DNA of 32,041 bases from Paludibacteraceae bacterium (GCA_028694915.1 JAQVJY010000013.1:6911-38951); one strand, 5' to 3'; shown: positions 14,197-24,776, numbered from the stretch's first letter. A program made the numbers and translations. The notes: generated from the sequence alone by a model not told the origin.

Positions 14197-14227
14197 TTGT
14201 AAAGTTTGAATGCTTTTTGTACCTTTG
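14197..14227 (+). promoter_or_regulatory. Promoter of the UvrD/PcrA helicase gene
   Basis: TTG at 14197-14199, a 20-nt spacer, then TACCTTTG at 14220-14227. The start codon is at 14253, so the 5' UTR is about 20 nt. Confidence 0.7.
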
Positions 14228-14252
14228 TAGTTTGTAATCTTTCAAGAACGCT

Positions 14253-16553
14253 ATGGCTATCGAGCAATCACCAGCTACCTCTCAAACCGAAAATTTAAGA
14301 GATTTACTTAACTCAAACCAATACGAGGCTGTCACTTATACCGACGGTCCTTCACTTATTGTGGCTGGAGCTGGTTCTGGCAAAACACGCGTATTAACCT
14401 ACAAAATCGCCTATTTATTACAAAACGGCTGGCATCCAAGTCAAATCCTAGCGTTGACATTCACCAATAAAGCTGCCGAAGAGATGAAAGGACGTATCGC
14501 CAAATTGGTTGGTGAACAGCGCGCTAAATATCTTTGGATGGGAACCTTTCACTCCATCTTTTCAAAAATTCTACGCTATGAAGCCTCGCATCTTGGATTT
14601 ACCTCCAATTTCACGATATACGATTCGAGCGATTCCAAAAGTTTGATTCGTAGTTTAATCAAAGAGTTACAACTCGACGACAAGACTTATAAAGTAAACA
14701 ATATACAAAGTCGCATTTCATTTGCCAAAAATCAATTGGTAACGCCAGCCAATTATGCCAATGATTCGGACATGATGCGTTCCGACATGAATTCCAAAAC
14801 GCCACGTTTTATAGAAATATATCAACTCTATTGCCAGCGCTGCCGCAACTCGAACGCTATGGATTTTGATGATTTGTTACTTTACACGAATACACTTTTT
14901 GAAAAACATCCTGAAATTCTTAAAACCTATCAAGCGCGATTCGGTTACATTTTAGTGGATGAGTATCAAGATACAAACCGTGCGCAGCATTTAATTGTGA
15001 GTAAATTAGCAGCCAATCATCAACGTATTTGCGTGGTAGGCGACGATGCACAAAGCATTTATTCGTTTCGTGGTGCGAATATTGACAATATGCTGATGTT
15101 TCAACGTCAATATGAAGGTTGTAAATTATTCAAATTGGAGCAAAATTACCGTTCTACGCAAACGCTCGTTAACGCCGCCAACTCATTAATCAGCAGGAAT
15201 AAAAATCAAATCCGCAAAAACGTATTTTCGGATGGCGATATCGGAAAAGCGATTAAATTACTCACAGCCTATAGCGATTACGACGAAGCGTTTGCTGTAG
15301 CAGCCACTATGCAAGAAAGCATTAGAGACACACGTGATACCTACAGCGATTACGCCATACTATACCGCACTAACGCACAATCGCGTACCTTGGAAGAGGC
15401 ACTTCGAAAACGTGCCATCCCTTATAAAATCTATGGCGGTTTGTCGTTTTACCAACGCAAAGAGGTAAAAGATATTCTGGCTTATTTACGATTAATTATC
15501 AATCCGAATGATGAAGAATCGTTTAAGCGCATCATCAATTATCCGGCACGCGGCATTGGTGAAACCACACAACAAAAAATATTACAAACAGCTCACAAAC
15601 AAGCTGTAAGTCCACTAGAAGTAGTTAAAAATCCAGCAGATTTCACACTAGATATCAATAACGGCACAGCCAAAAAAATACAAACTTTTGGAAGTTTAAT
15701 AGAACAATTCAGAGTACTGAATGAAGATAAAGATGCGTACGTTGTAGCCGAACAAGTGGTTATCGCCTCGGGCATTATGCAAGATATTTCGGTAGATAAC
15801 ACGCCTGAAAACTTGAGCCGTAAAGAAAATGTGCAAGAACTTTTGAGTGCTATCAATCAATTTTGCGAAGAAAAAGCAAATGCCGGTGATACCGAATTAA
15901 AATTGGTGGACTTTTTATCGGAAGTAGCTCTACTCACCGACCAGGACAAGGAAAGTGAAGATGACAAAAATCGTGTCACCATGATGACGGTACATGCTGC
16001 GAAAGGTTTGGAGTTTAAGCACGTCTTTATCGTTGGTCTTGAAGAAAATTTATTTCCATCCAACATGTGCGAAACAGAAAGAGAATTAGAAGAAGAACGT
16101 CGTTTACTATACGTAGCTCTCACACGCGCTAAAATAGATTGTGTGATAAGTTACGCTAAATCCCGATTTAGAAACGGTCAAACGCAATTTTCAAATCCAA
16201 GTCGCTTTTTACACGACATTGATGCGAAATATTTCCAAACGCCTTATGAAGATAAAAAACCAGAAATAGTACGCTCAACAACGCCTACATTTTCAAAGTT
16301 TGATACGCCTCCAACCGTCACCACGCCACAGCGTTTAAAACGTATTGTGCCAAGTAATCAAAGTGGCATCAATACAGGTCATCATAATTATCCATACCAA
16401 GTTGGAATGCGCGTTCATCATCATGTATTTGGGAATGGTGAAATTACAGCCATCGAAGGAAGTGGTGATAACACCAAAGCACATATACATTTTGAAACAC
16501 ATGGCGAAAAACCACTGCTTCTTAAATATGCCAAACTAACAATAATAAACTAA
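14253..16553 (+). CDS. UvrD/PcrA-type ATP-dependent DNA helicase
   Basis: Superfamily 1A 3'-5' helicase of 766 residues for DNA repair and for clearing protein or RNA polymerase from DNA. Motifs in order are the Q motif region LNSNQYEAV, Walker A AGAGSGKTR (38-46), motif Ia LTFTNKAAEEM, GTFHSIF, motif II ILVDEYQDTN, motif III GDDAQSIYSFRGA, motif IV EQNYRST, motif V TVHAAKGLEFKHVFIVGLEE and motif VI EERRLLYVALTRA. The C-terminal GMRVHHHVFGNGEITAIEGSGDN is the Tudor-like module of PcrA that contacts RNA polymerase. PcrA and UvrD cannot be separated safely by motif, so no symbol is set. Monocistronic from its own promoter. Confidence 0.95.
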   Translation: MAIEQSPATSQTENLRDLLNSNQYEAVTYTDGPSLIVAGAGSGKTRVLTYKIAYLLQNGWHPSQILALTFTNKAAEEMKGRIAKLVGEQRAKYLWMGTFHSIFSKILRYEASHLGFTSNFTIYDSSDSKSLIRSLIKELQLDDKTYKVNNIQSRISFAKNQLVTPANYANDSDMMRSDMNSKTPRFIEIYQLYCQRCRNSNAMDFDDLLLYTNTLFEKHPEILKTYQARFGYILVDEYQDTNRAQHLIVSKLAANHQRICVVGDDAQSIYSFRGANIDNMLMFQRQYEGCKLFKLEQNYRSTQTLVNAANSLISRNKNQIRKNVFSDGDIGKAIKLLTAYSDYDEAFAVAATMQESIRDTRDTYSDYAILYRTNAQSRTLEEALRKRAIPYKIYGGLSFYQRKEVKDILAYLRLIINPNDEESFKRIINYPARGIGETTQQKILQTAHKQAVSPLEVVKNPADFTLDINNGTAKKIQTFGSLIEQFRVLNEDKDAYVVAEQVVIASGIMQDISVDNTPENLSRKENVQELLSAINQFCEEKANAGDTELKLVDFLSEVALLTDQDKESEDDKNRVTMMTVHAAKGLEFKHVFIVGLEENLFPSNMCETERELEEERRLLYVALTRAKIDCVISYAKSRFRNGQTQFSNPSRFLHDIDAKYFQTPYEDKKPEIVRSTTPTFSKFDTPPTVTTPQRLKRIVPSNQSGINTGHHNYPYQVGMRVHHHVFGNGEITAIEGSGDNTKAHIHFETHGEKPLLLKYAKLTIIN

Positions 16554-16590
16554 AGTTAACGTTATAAACATCGATAAAGTCCTATTTTTT

Positions 16591-19035
16591 TTGAAAAAAA
16601 ATCTTCTCATACTACTCTTACTCTTTTTGTGTGGCACGCTCCCTGCAAAAAAAATATATTTACGCGGTTATGTACTCGACAATAACAATCGCGGTATAGA
16701 TTTAGCAAACATACAAGTAAAAGGCACCAGTCAAGGTACTTCTACCAACGATCAAGGTTTTTATGAATTACGCCTCGAGGCAACGGACACTTTTCACGTG
16801 GTATATTCTTGCATTGGCTACGAAACTAAAGAATACAAGTTCGCAGCAACAGAAGACGTCATAAATGCCACCAAAATTTTACCATCGGTTTCGACACAAT
16901 TGGAAAGTGTTGAAATTAGAGCTTTTCAACGCCAAACAAACACCATGCAAGGCATCGACACCGAAAAATTCAGAATGATGCCAGACGCTTCGGGTGGAAA
17001 TTTAGAATCAATGTTATCGAGTTTTGCTGGCGTTAATTCCACCAACGAATTGAGTTCTCAATACTCTGTACGTGGTGGTAGTTACGACGAGAACAGCGTT
17101 TATGTCAATAATATTGAAGTCTATCGACCACTGCTAGTGCGGGCAGGACAACAAGAAGGATTGAGTTTTATTAATCCAGACTTAGTAGATAAAGTACAGT
17201 TTTCGGCTGGTGGCTTTAGTGCGAAATATGGCGACAAAATGTCGTCGGTGTTGGATGTAACCTACAAAATACCTGAACACTTCGAAAGCTCACTCGCCAT
17301 TAGTCTATTAGGCGCTTCGGCCTACTTAGGTTCTGCCTCCAAAAACTTTACCCAAGTACACGGTATTCGTTATAAAACATCATCGTACTTACTAGGTACA
17401 CTCGATACCCAAGGAGAATATTCGCCTTCATTTGTGGATTACCAAACCTACATGACTTTTAAATTCAGCGACAAGTGGAATGGTTCATTTTTAGGCAATT
17501 TCTCGCAAAATTATTATCGATTTACGCCCGTTGAAAGAGAGACATCATTTGGTACCTTGCAAATGAATCGGAACTTTAAAGTCTTTTTTGAAGGTATGGA
17601 AAAAGACATCTTTAGAACTTATTTTGGAGCATTTACGGTTAATTATCAGCCGCGCAAAAACCTCAAATTAAGTGTAATGACTTCCACTTACAATACGAAT
17701 GAACAAGAAACTTACGATATTACTGGCCAATATTGGTTGTCGGATCTAGATATAAACAATACAGGTCACACCAACAACCAGGGCGTTGGTACGTACCACG
17801 AGCATGCGCGCAACCGCTTATCGGCTACAGTAATCAATTTGTCACACTTAGGAGAATTTAAATATGCCAATCACCATATGCAATGGGGTGTAGGTATTCA
17901 ACAGGAGATTATTTTAGACCGTATACGCGAATGGGAATTTAGAGATTCTGCAGGCTATTCACTCCCCTACAATCCAGAAAAGGTTGAACTTATTTATAAC
18001 CTCTCGGCTAAAACCAATTTAAACACGACGCGTTTTACGGGCTATTTCGAAGAGACTTATAAAATTCCTTCAGCTAGAGGTTTATGGACGTTCAATGGTG
18101 GTGTACGTTTTAACTATTGGTCGTTCAACAAAGAGTGGCTTGTAAGTCCACGTATTTCAGGGTCTTATTTCCCCGATTGGGATGTTGATATCAACTTCCG
18201 AATGGCGGCAGGTTTGTACCATCAAGCGCCATTTTACAAAGAAATTCGCACAGAAGTTACTGATGAAGATGGTAATACCACAATGGTACTAAATCCAAAC
18301 ATACAAGCACAACGCTCATTGCACTTGTTGCTTGGCGCCGATTATTTCTTTAGGCTCTGGAACCGACCATTTAAATTCACTGTTGAAGGTTATTACAAAC
18401 CAGGTGATCGGATTAATCCCTACTATGTAGACAATGTGCGCATTCGCTATAGTGGGGAGAATAATGCCGTAGCACAAACAGCGGGTGTCGATTTAAAATT
18501 ATTTGGAGAATTTGTACCTGGCACCGATTCATGGATTTCATTCTCGTGGATGTATTCTAAAGAAGATATCCTAAACGACTCATATCAAGTATATAGCAAC
18601 ACTGGAAATTTATTAGGAACTGTTTATCCAGGCTATATTTCACGTCCCAATGAACAACGTTATAATGTGTCGATGTTTTTTCAAGACTATTTCCCAAACC
18701 ATCCAGAATACAAAGTGTACTTAAAATTAGTATGGTCTGATGGATTACCGTTTGGTCCACCTCATAGCGAGCGGTACCAAGCCGTATTACGCACAAAAGC
18801 CTATAACCGTGTAGATATTGGAGCATCACGTGGCTTTTTGAAGGGACAGGATAAATTTATGGACAAACAAAATGTGATAAAAGCGCTTTGGCTAAATCTT
18901 GAATTATTTAACCTCTTCAATATTAGAAACGTAAACTCCTATTATTGGGTAACCGACATCTACAATCAACAGTTTGCAGTTCCCAACTACCTCACAGGAT
19001 TTATGGTTAATTTTAAAGTCTCGGTTGATTTCTAA
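16591..19035 (+). CDS. TonB-dependent outer membrane receptor
   Basis: 814 residues. A signal peptide (KKNLLILLLLFLCGTLPA) precedes a carboxypeptidase-like regulatory domain (about 22-105, IYLRGYVLDNNNRGIDLANIQVKG). A plug domain follows (about 110-235: SGGNLESMLSSFAGVNSTNELSSQYSVRGG is split over this region). The rest is a 22-strand-type barrel ending in an aromatic-rich strand and SVDF. It would import an unidentified ligand using TonB energy. No SusD gene is next to it, so it is not a typical SusC/D glycan system. No ATG exists before conserved sequence and the start is taken as TTG at 16591, 37 nt after the helicase stop. The stop codon lies inside the terminator stem. Confidence 0.88.
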   Translation: MKKNLLILLLLFLCGTLPAKKIYLRGYVLDNNNRGIDLANIQVKGTSQGTSTNDQGFYELRLEATDTFHVVYSCIGYETKEYKFAATEDVINATKILPSVSTQLESVEIRAFQRQTNTMQGIDTEKFRMMPDASGGNLESMLSSFAGVNSTNELSSQYSVRGGSYDENSVYVNNIEVYRPLLVRAGQQEGLSFINPDLVDKVQFSAGGFSAKYGDKMSSVLDVTYKIPEHFESSLAISLLGASAYLGSASKNFTQVHGIRYKTSSYLLGTLDTQGEYSPSFVDYQTYMTFKFSDKWNGSFLGNFSQNYYRFTPVERETSFGTLQMNRNFKVFFEGMEKDIFRTYFGAFTVNYQPRKNLKLSVMTSTYNTNEQETYDITGQYWLSDLDINNTGHTNNQGVGTYHEHARNRLSATVINLSHLGEFKYANHHMQWGVGIQQEIILDRIREWEFRDSAGYSLPYNPEKVELIYNLSAKTNLNTTRFTGYFEETYKIPSARGLWTFNGGVRFNYWSFNKEWLVSPRISGSYFPDWDVDINFRMAAGLYHQAPFYKEIRTEVTDEDGNTTMVLNPNIQAQRSLHLLLGADYFFRLWNRPFKFTVEGYYKPGDRINPYYVDNVRIRYSGENNAVAQTAGVDLKLFGEFVPGTDSWISFSWMYSKEDILNDSYQVYSNTGNLLGTVYPGYISRPNEQRYNVSMFFQDYFPNHPEYKVYLKLVWSDGLPFGPPHSERYQAVLRTKAYNRVDIGASRGFLKGQDKFMDKQNVIKALWLNLELFNLFNIRNVNSYYWVTDIYNQQFAVPNYLTGFMVNFKVSVDF

Positions 19036-19073
19036 CTAAAAAAGCTACTCGTTTGAGTAGCTTTTTTAGTTAG
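19032..19073. terminator. Bidirectional intrinsic terminator overlapping the receptor stop codon
   Basis: Perfect 19-bp stem (19032-19050 with 19055-19073) with loop GTTT and internal A/T tracts. The TAA of the receptor gene (19033-19035) is part of the stem. It separates two convergent genes. Confidence 0.92.
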
Positions 19074-19090
19074 ATTATTTGTGAACTCGT

Positions 19091-20035
19091 TTATTTCTTA
19101 AGGAAAGCACAAACTTCTTTACGGCGAACAATACCCCAAGCCACTAAAGCGCCAAACACATAACCACCTAGCACCCAAAAGAACAGACAAAGGATACGCC
19201 ATGGAGCCATCAATACCATATCTGACTGAAAATTGATTGTATGTGTATTCTGTGCTAGCTGAGTAGCGGCTTGGTCGCGTTGTTCCATGACTTCAAATAG
19301 CTTTTCATGAAACAATTCTTTCTCTTTCTGCGCAAAAACAAAAGTTTTGCCACCTACTAACTCAATAGGTTTCGATTGTGAAAAATAGTCATAATTAGCC
19401 AAGCTATCTAACCGCTTCACTTCTCGATTATACGCACGAAGTTGTTCTTGCAAGCGCGCTTTTCCTTGTTGTGCGAGCAACACAACACCTGCTTGCTCAT
19501 CGAAATAAGTTTGTAATCCTTTTTGAATTGGTTTAAAATCGGTAATGCCTTTAGCAGAGACACGCAAATAAAAACGATCGTTCATAACGACATTCATGGT
19601 ATCTGTTAGAAAATCGGCATTATTCTCTAAATCTGCGAAATCAGCAATTTTATCGTCTTTTACATCGATATAATTAAACGTCTCAAATTTGCGGATTTTA
19701 CTGGCAATAGATTCTGGCAAATGCAAATCCACCGCCAAATCCTGAGTGCGACAATGGGAATTTAAGCGAGCAACATGATCGAGTACAGCAGGTCGAGCTT
19801 CTTCTACAAATAAAATGGTTGATCCCCCTTTAAACATGGTACGAGCAGGAGTCGTAAAAAACCAACCTGCAAAAAAGGCCAAAATGATAAAGGCCAAAAT
19901 CACCCAACTATTTTGTATCGAGAATCTCAATAAAAGTAACAACGATTTGCCTAAACGCTTTAGGCCACGCGCAAGTCCTCTAAAAATGAGATACATAAAA
20001 TCCAACAAATTAATCTCTTTGTGTTCATTTTCCAT
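19091..20035 (-). CDS. Two-TM protein with Wzz-like topology, function unknown
   Basis: 314 residues with a membrane segment at about 42-60 (SWVILAFIILAFFAGWFF), a large periplasmic part with a coiled-coil-prone stretch (about 195-275, QGKARLQEQLRAYNREVKRLDSL), and a second membrane segment near 280-304 ending in a short basic tail. This is the layout of polysaccharide chain-length determinant (Wzz) proteins, but the usual Pro-rich motif before the second helix is not evident and no polysaccharide genes are adjacent. It lies 53 nt after the rhomboid gene on the same strand. A TACTTTTG box on the minus strand at 20066-20073 may be a private -7 element. Treat as unknown. Confidence 0.55.
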   Translation of the reverse strand: MENEHKEINLLDFMYLIFRGLARGLKRLGKSLLLLLRFSIQNSWVILAFIILAFFAGWFFTTPARTMFKGGSTILFVEEARPAVLDHVARLNSHCRTQDLAVDLHLPESIASKIRKFETFNYIDVKDDKIADFADLENNADFLTDTMNVVMNDRFYLRVSAKGITDFKPIQKGLQTYFDEQAGVVLLAQQGKARLQEQLRAYNREVKRLDSLANYDYFSQSKPIELVGGKTFVFAQKEKELFHEKLFEVMEQRDQAATQLAQNTHTINFQSDMVLMAPWRILCLFFWVLGGYVFGALVAWGIVRRKEVCAFLKK

Positions 20036-20088
20036 AGTAAATAGGCTATTTAAAAATTAAGTGTACAAAAGTAACGTAAATTGTTCTA

Positions 20089-20748
20089 TTAGGAAAGCTT
20101 TTCTTCGTCTTCTAGCGGAATATTCCAATATTCCTCCTCATCCGAACTCTCTTCTTCCCAAATTTTGACTGGTTTTTGAGGTCCTTGGTGTCTATATACA
20201 AACGCAAGCACAACCCCAATTATTGCCCCAAACAAATGTCCTTCCCACGAAACAGTATCTGTTGGCTGCCAAGGAAATAGATGCCAAACCATGCTGCCAT
20301 ATAAAAATATAACTATAAATGAAATGGCCATAAGCGGTATGTGATGGCGAATGAAGCCACTCACCAACAAGAAAAAAGCCAAAGCATAGATAACTCCACT
20401 AGCTCCAACATGGCAGCCTGCACGTCCACCAAGCCAAATACACACGCCCACTAATAACCACTCGTAGAAAGCAATTTTAAGGGCAATGTTGTGATAAAAA
20501 TAAAACAAGGAAACGGACAACACCCAAAACGACACCACATTATTTAATAAATGCTGCCACGAAGCATGCACAAAAATATGTGTAAAAATTCCTAAAACTC
20601 CTTTCCACGTGCGCGGCCAAATTCCACCAATTTCGACATCAACATGAAACCACTGCATAAGCACAAACACAAATCCCATACTAAAAACGCACAGTGTGGG
20701 AATAAACAAAGCATAGAAAACACGTTGTTTAATTTTGTTCTCAGCCAT
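20089..20748 (-). CDS. Rhomboid family intramembrane serine protease
   Basis: Cleaves membrane protein segments within the bilayer; the substrate is unknown. The 219-residue protein has about six membrane helices. It has the HxxxN-type motif HASWQHLLNN (61-70), the catalytic Ser117 in HVGASGVIYA and the catalytic His171 in WEGHLFGAIIG. The C-terminal tail after the last helix is cytoplasmic and strongly acidic (EEESSDEEEYWN). The start is 7 nt after the uvrA stop, so it is probably co-transcribed with uvrA and the DUF4831 gene. Confidence 0.9.
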   Translation of the reverse strand: MAENKIKQRVFYALFIPTLCVFSMGFVFVLMQWFHVDVEIGGIWPRTWKGVLGIFTHIFVHASWQHLLNNVVSFWVLSVSLFYFYHNIALKIAFYEWLLVGVCIWLGGRAGCHVGASGVIYALAFFLLVSGFIRHHIPLMAISFIVIFLYGSMVWHLFPWQPTDTVSWEGHLFGAIIGVVLAFVYRHQGPQKPVKIWEEESSDEEEYWNIPLEDEEKLS

Positions 20749-20755
20749 ACAAAGT

Positions 20756-23548
20756 TTACAAAAGAGGTTTTAGATAGTGTCCCGTATAAGATGCTTCACA
20801 GGCCGCAATTACTTCGGGTGTACCTTCACAAACGACTTGTCCTCCGCCCTTTCCTCCTTCAGGACCAATATCAATAATATGATCGGCACATTTAATCACG
20901 TCCAAATTATGCTCGATAATAACAACCGTATGACCTTTTGCCAACAACGCATCAAAGGCTTTCAACAAGGTTTTTATATCGTGTGTATGTAATCCAGTAG
21001 TTGGTTCGTCAAAAATGAACATCATCGGTTGTAGTGTTTCATTCGCCAAAAAAGAGGCCAACTTAACACGCTGACTTTCGCCACCAGACAAGGTGTTAGA
21101 CGATTGTCCCAACTTAACATAACCGATACCTACATCTTGTAACGGTTTGAGACGTTTCACAATTCGTTTTTCAACAGAACCTTGATGTTCTGAGAAAAAT
21201 TCAATAGCTTGATTGATTGTCATTTCAAGCACGTCGAAAATATTTTTTTCATGATACCGCACTTCGAGGATGTCGGATTTAAAACGTTTTCCATGACACG
21301 CTTCACACTCCAACTCCAAATCGGCCATAAATTGCATAGGAATAGTGACCGTGCCTTCGCCTTGGCACACCTCACAACGTCCACCATCTTGATTAAAGGA
21401 GAAGTAAGTGGGTGAAAAGTTCATCTGTTTGGCCAAAGGTTGTTCGGAAAACAATTTTCGAATATCGTCATACGCTTTAATATAAGTCACTGGATTAGAA
21501 CGCGACGATTTGCCAATGGGACTTTGATTCACAAACTCAACATCTGAAACAAGATGAAAACTGCCTTTCATGCCAACAAAAGCTCCTGGCGACATAACGG
21601 CATCGCCACTTAACTGTTTTTTTAAACCAGCATAAAAGACATCACGCACTAATGACGACTTACCAGAACCGCTGACGCCCGTAACCACGGTCATTACATT
21701 AAGTGGAAATTTGACATTTATATTTTTCAAATTATTGGCAGTTGCACCGATTACTTCAATATAATTGGCCCATTTACGACGAGATAAGGGAACTTGAATT
21801 TGTTCTTTTCCCAATAAATATTTTAATGTAAACGAGTTCTCGGCATCTTCAGGTTTAGCATTGACTGCTGCACCGCTCCAAACCACTTCTCCACCCAATC
21901 GACCAGCCAAAGGTCCCATATCAATAAGATAATCGGCCGCTTTTATAATCTCGTTATCATGTTCCACTACAACCACCGTATTTCCCAATTCTTGTAATTG
22001 GCGCAAAACACGAATTAAACGCTCCGTATCGCGGGAATGCAACCCAATACTTGGCTCATCGAGAATATATAACGAACCCACCAACGCACTACCTAAGGAA
22101 GTTGCCAAATTAATACGCTGGCTTTCGCCACCCGACAACGTGTTGGATTGACGATTAAGTGTAAGATAACCCAAACCAACATCCACTAAAAAGCGCAAGC
22201 GATTATTAATTTCAATCAACAAACGTTTAGCTATTTGTTGGTCGTGTTTACCCAATTCTAGACTGGCAAAAAATGGTAATAACTCATCTATTGGTAAATC
22301 TACCAAGTCGGTGATTGATTTACCCACGATTTTCACATATTGAGCTTCCTTACGCAAACGTGTGCCGCCACACTCAGGACAAATGGTTTTTCCACGATAG
22401 CGAGCCAACATCACGCGATACTGAATTTTATATTGCTGCGACTCCAAGTATTCAAAAAACTTATTCAGTCCTCCAAAGTGACTATTACCTGTCCACAATA
22501 ACTCTTTTTCAGTGGCAGACAATTCAAAATAAGGTTTATGAATAGGGAATCCAAACTTATCAGCGTTATAAATCAGCTCATTTTTCCATTCGCTCATCAC
22601 ATCGCCTCGCCAACAAACAATGGCATCTTCGTATATCGATAACGATTGATTAGGAATTACCAAGTTAGGGTCGATACCCATAACCTTCCCGTAACCTTCA
22701 CATTTAGGACAAGCTCCCAGCGGATTGTTGAAGCTAAACATATGATCGCTCGGCTCATTGAACACGATACCATCGGCCTCAAACGACTGAGAAAAAACTT
22801 TGTGTACCGCTTTATCTCCTTTTTGATACACCACCAAACACGCATTATGTCCCTCAAAAAAAGCCGTTTGTACAGAATCTGCCAACCGATTTTGTGTTTC
22901 TTTATCATGTTTTACCACCACGCGGTCAATCACCAAATTGATTTTATCCGCCTTTTTTAGTAACGATGGCTGTTCTAGTATATCAGTGATACGAAAATAA
23001 TCTCCCTGTAACTCAACGCGTGAAAACCCTTGTTGCTGAAATAATTCAAGTTGTTGAGTAATGGTTCTATCATCAGCCGCATGGAAATGGGCCAACAAAT
23101 AAACCGTGCTATTTTCGGGCAATTTGGTGATATAATCAACCACATCAGACACACTATCTTTGCGCACTTCGACGCCTGAAATGGGCGAATAAGTGCGACC
23201 AATACGTGCAAATAGTAATTTTAGATATTCATAAATTTCTGTAGATGTACCAACCGTTGATCGCGGATTATTGCTAATCACCTTTTGTTGAATGGCTATA
23301 GCTGGCGGAATGCCTTTGATGTAATCGACTTCCGGCTTATTCATTCGACCTAAAAATTGTCGTACATAAGCCGATAGACTCTCCACATAACGACGCTGAC
23401 CTTCGGCATACAATGTATCGAAAGCCAGCGAAGATTTCCCAGAACCAGAAAGCCCGGTAATAACGACTAATTTATTGCGAGGAATCTTAACATCAACATG
23501 TTTCAAATTATGAACACGCGCATTTTTTATTTCTATAAATTCACTCAT
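20756..23548 (-). CDS. uvrA: Excinuclease ABC subunit A
   Basis: DNA damage recognition ATPase of nucleotide excision repair, 930 residues. The first nucleotide-binding site has Walker [15 protein letters not shown] (32-45) and signature [17 protein letters not shown] with LDEPSIGLH. The second has [13 protein letters not shown] and [15 protein letters not shown] with DEPTTGLH. Zinc sites are seen at CPECGGTRL and at CEVCQGEG with CEACHGKR. The first zinc finger of E. coli UvrA is incomplete here: only its second pair, Cys280 and Cys283 ([10 protein letters not shown]), remains, while the expected first CxxC is replaced by [11 protein letters not shown]. The gene starts 2 nt after the DUF4831 stop. 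Confidence 0.97.
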   Translation of the reverse strand: MSEFIEIKNARVHNLKHVDVKIPRNKLVVITGLSGSGKSSLAFDTLYAEGQRRYVESLSAYVRQFLGRMNKPEVDYIKGIPPAIAIQQKVISNNPRSTVGTSTEIYEYLKLLFARIGRTYSPISGVEVRKDSVSDVVDYITKLPENSTVYLLAHFHAADDRTITQQLELFQQQGFSRVELQGDYFRITDILEQPSLLKKADKINLVIDRVVVKHDKETQNRLADSVQTAFFEGHNACLVVYQKGDKAVHKVFSQSFEADGIVFNEPSDHMFSFNNPLGACPKCEGYGKVMGIDPNLVIPNQSLSIYEDAIVCWRGDVMSEWKNELIYNADKFGFPIHKPYFELSATEKELLWTGNSHFGGLNKFFEYLESQQYKIQYRVMLARYRGKTICPECGGTRLRKEAQYVKIVGKSITDLVDLPIDELLPFFASLELGKHDQQIAKRLLIEINNRLRFLVDVGLGYLTLNRQSNTLSGGESQRINLATSLGSALVGSLYILDEPSIGLHSRDTERLIRVLRQLQELGNTVVVVEHDNEIIKAADYLIDMGPLAGRLGGEVVWSGAAVNAKPEDAENSFTLKYLLGKEQIQVPLSRRKWANYIEVIGATANNLKNINVKFPLNVMTVVTGVSGSGKSSLVRDVFYAGLKKQLSGDAVMSPGAFVGMKGSFHLVSDVEFVNQSPIGKSSRSNPVTYIKAYDDIRKLFSEQPLAKQMNFSPTYFSFNQDGGRCEVCQGEGTVTIPMQFMADLELECEACHGKRFKSDILEVRYHEKNIFDVLEMTINQAIEFFSEHQGSVEKRIVKRLKPLQDVGIGYVKLGQSSNTLSGGESQRVKLASFLANETLQPMMFIFDEPTTGLHTHDIKTLLKAFDALLAKGHTVVIIEHNLDVIKCADHIIDIGPEGGKGGGQVVCEGTPEVIAACEASYTGHYLKPLL

Positions 23549-23550
23549 TC

Positions 23551-24600
23551 TTATTTTGAAATCGACTTAATAGTACCAAAATCGGTAAATTCCACCTTCG
23601 TATAAACGCCATCAAACATCACAGCAGGCAAACAAGCTACAGTGCCAAATTGAGGCATGGTAAATGTTTTTTGAGCTAAAATAGTCGTGCCATCAGCTAC
23701 GACTACTTCTGCCGAACCTGGTACGTTATAGTAAGGACCACACATTTTTTTTGCATTCGCAGTTGGTGCTGGAGCTGTTACCATGTGAGGTTTCACTGAC
23801 AAATAAATAGGACGACCCAACAAGTTGTCCGATTCAACTATACCTGCTACCGCAGACATACGGAACACGATGTGATTAGTCAGTGCTTCAGTAGGTGTTA
23901 CATAAAATTTACGAGAAGCTGGCACAGAAATACGTTTCCCAATAAATAAAGCCATTAATTCGGCTTCTGCCTCATCCAACTTTTGAAGCATCAACGTAAG
24001 CGATACGCCATCAGGTAAATGATCATTGTCGCCCGACAATAAATTGGTACGACTTTCGCGAATATGATAAATTTGTTTGGCGGCAATTTCTGCCATCTTG
24101 GGAATAGAACTTGATACTAACGCCTCTTCACCCAACTGCGCAAGATCAAACCGAATAATGGTATCCACAACCGTCGGAGTACTATTTTTAGGACGATCTA
24201 ATTTTGGATAAGTTACTTGATTAATAGCTCGAATCACGCCTCGTCCATCCAATTCAATATTAGAAGCTGTTGTTTTTTTATTAATAGCAATATGATAGCA
24301 TTTGGTACGATCAGGTTCTGTACGATAAAACGCCTTCACGCCTTTCAACTGCCATTCATTTTTAGCTTCGACAATAAAATCAGTCGTTCCTAAAAAGCGT
24401 TCTGCATATTTATAAAAAGGGCCTGGCTTTTCAATAACTTGTACCACTTCCGCTTGAAACACAAGGGTCGTCAACGGTAATTTATATATAATACCATCAG
24501 GTCTTATTTCATCTTCTTGCACTGGATTTACACTAGTTTGAGCACACAAAGTGGCAATACCACTCAGCATAGCAACCAATAATACAAAACCTTTTTTCAT
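23551..24600 (-). CDS. DUF4831 exported protein
   Basis: 349 residues with a signal peptide (KKGFVLLVAMLSGIATLCAQ). The mature protein matches the DUF4831 pattern known almost only from Bacteroidota: IIYKLPLTTLVFQAEV near the start, GPFYKYAERFLG, the ...TKCYHIA..  region with GRGVIRAIN, and the middle helix pair around LMLQKLDEAEAELMALFIGKR. Function unknown; expected in the periplasm or at the cell envelope. It precedes uvrA by 2 nt, so envelope and repair functions share a transcript. A TACTTTTG box on the minus strand at 24629-24636 is a candidate -7 element. It is divergent from nadA. Confidence 0.85.
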   Translation of the reverse strand: MKKGFVLLVAMLSGIATLCAQTSVNPVQEDEIRPDGIIYKLPLTTLVFQAEVVQVIEKPGPFYKYAERFLGTTDFIVEAKNEWQLKGVKAFYRTEPDRTKCYHIAINKKTTASNIELDGRGVIRAINQVTYPKLDRPKNSTPTVVDTIIRFDLAQLGEEALVSSSIPKMAEIAAKQIYHIRESRTNLLSGDNDHLPDGVSLTLMLQKLDEAEAELMALFIGKRISVPASRKFYVTPTEALTNHIVFRMSAVAGIVESDNLLGRPIYLSVKPHMVTAPAPTANAKKMCGPYYNVPGSAEVVVADGTTILAQKTFTMPQFGTVACLPAVMFDGVYTKVEFTDFGTIKSISK

Positions 24601-24690
24601 AATTTTTTCGTTTAAAATTTAGTAGAAACAAAAGTAACTGATTTTTTTCATATTTGCAGTAAGAAACCAAAGGATTTTAACGCTCCGTGA

Positions 24691-24722
24691 TTTGCCGCAT
24701 CCCACAAATAATTATATCTTTG
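24691..24722 (+). promoter_or_regulatory. Promoter of nadA
   Basis: TTTG at 24691-24694, a 20-nt spacer and TATCTTTG at 24715-24722, a full match to the Bacteroidota consensus. Transcription should begin near 24728, leaving a 5' UTR of about 65 nt. Confidence 0.75.
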
Positions 24723-24734
24723 CAGAACATTACA

Positions 24735-24776
24735 GCGTATGTAAACTCACTTCAAAAGAAGCAATTTCGCATACGT
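24735..24776 (+). promoter_or_regulatory. Inverted repeat / stem-loop in the nadA 5' UTR
   Basis: GCGTATGT (24735-24742) can pair with GCATACGT (24769-24776), six Watson-Crick pairs flanked by two G-U pairs. Nested inside is CTTC-AAAA-GAAG (24750-24761). The two stems are separated by a 7/7 internal loop. It may be an RNA element or a DNA operator placed just after the transcription start. It does not resemble the NAD-II riboswitch that I know. Function unproven. Confidence 0.4.

Noticed and set aside
16574..16592. A -7 box in front of the TonB receptor (TATTTTTTTTG)
   Set aside because: The T run is too long to match TAnnTTTG, and it would overlap the TTG start codon.
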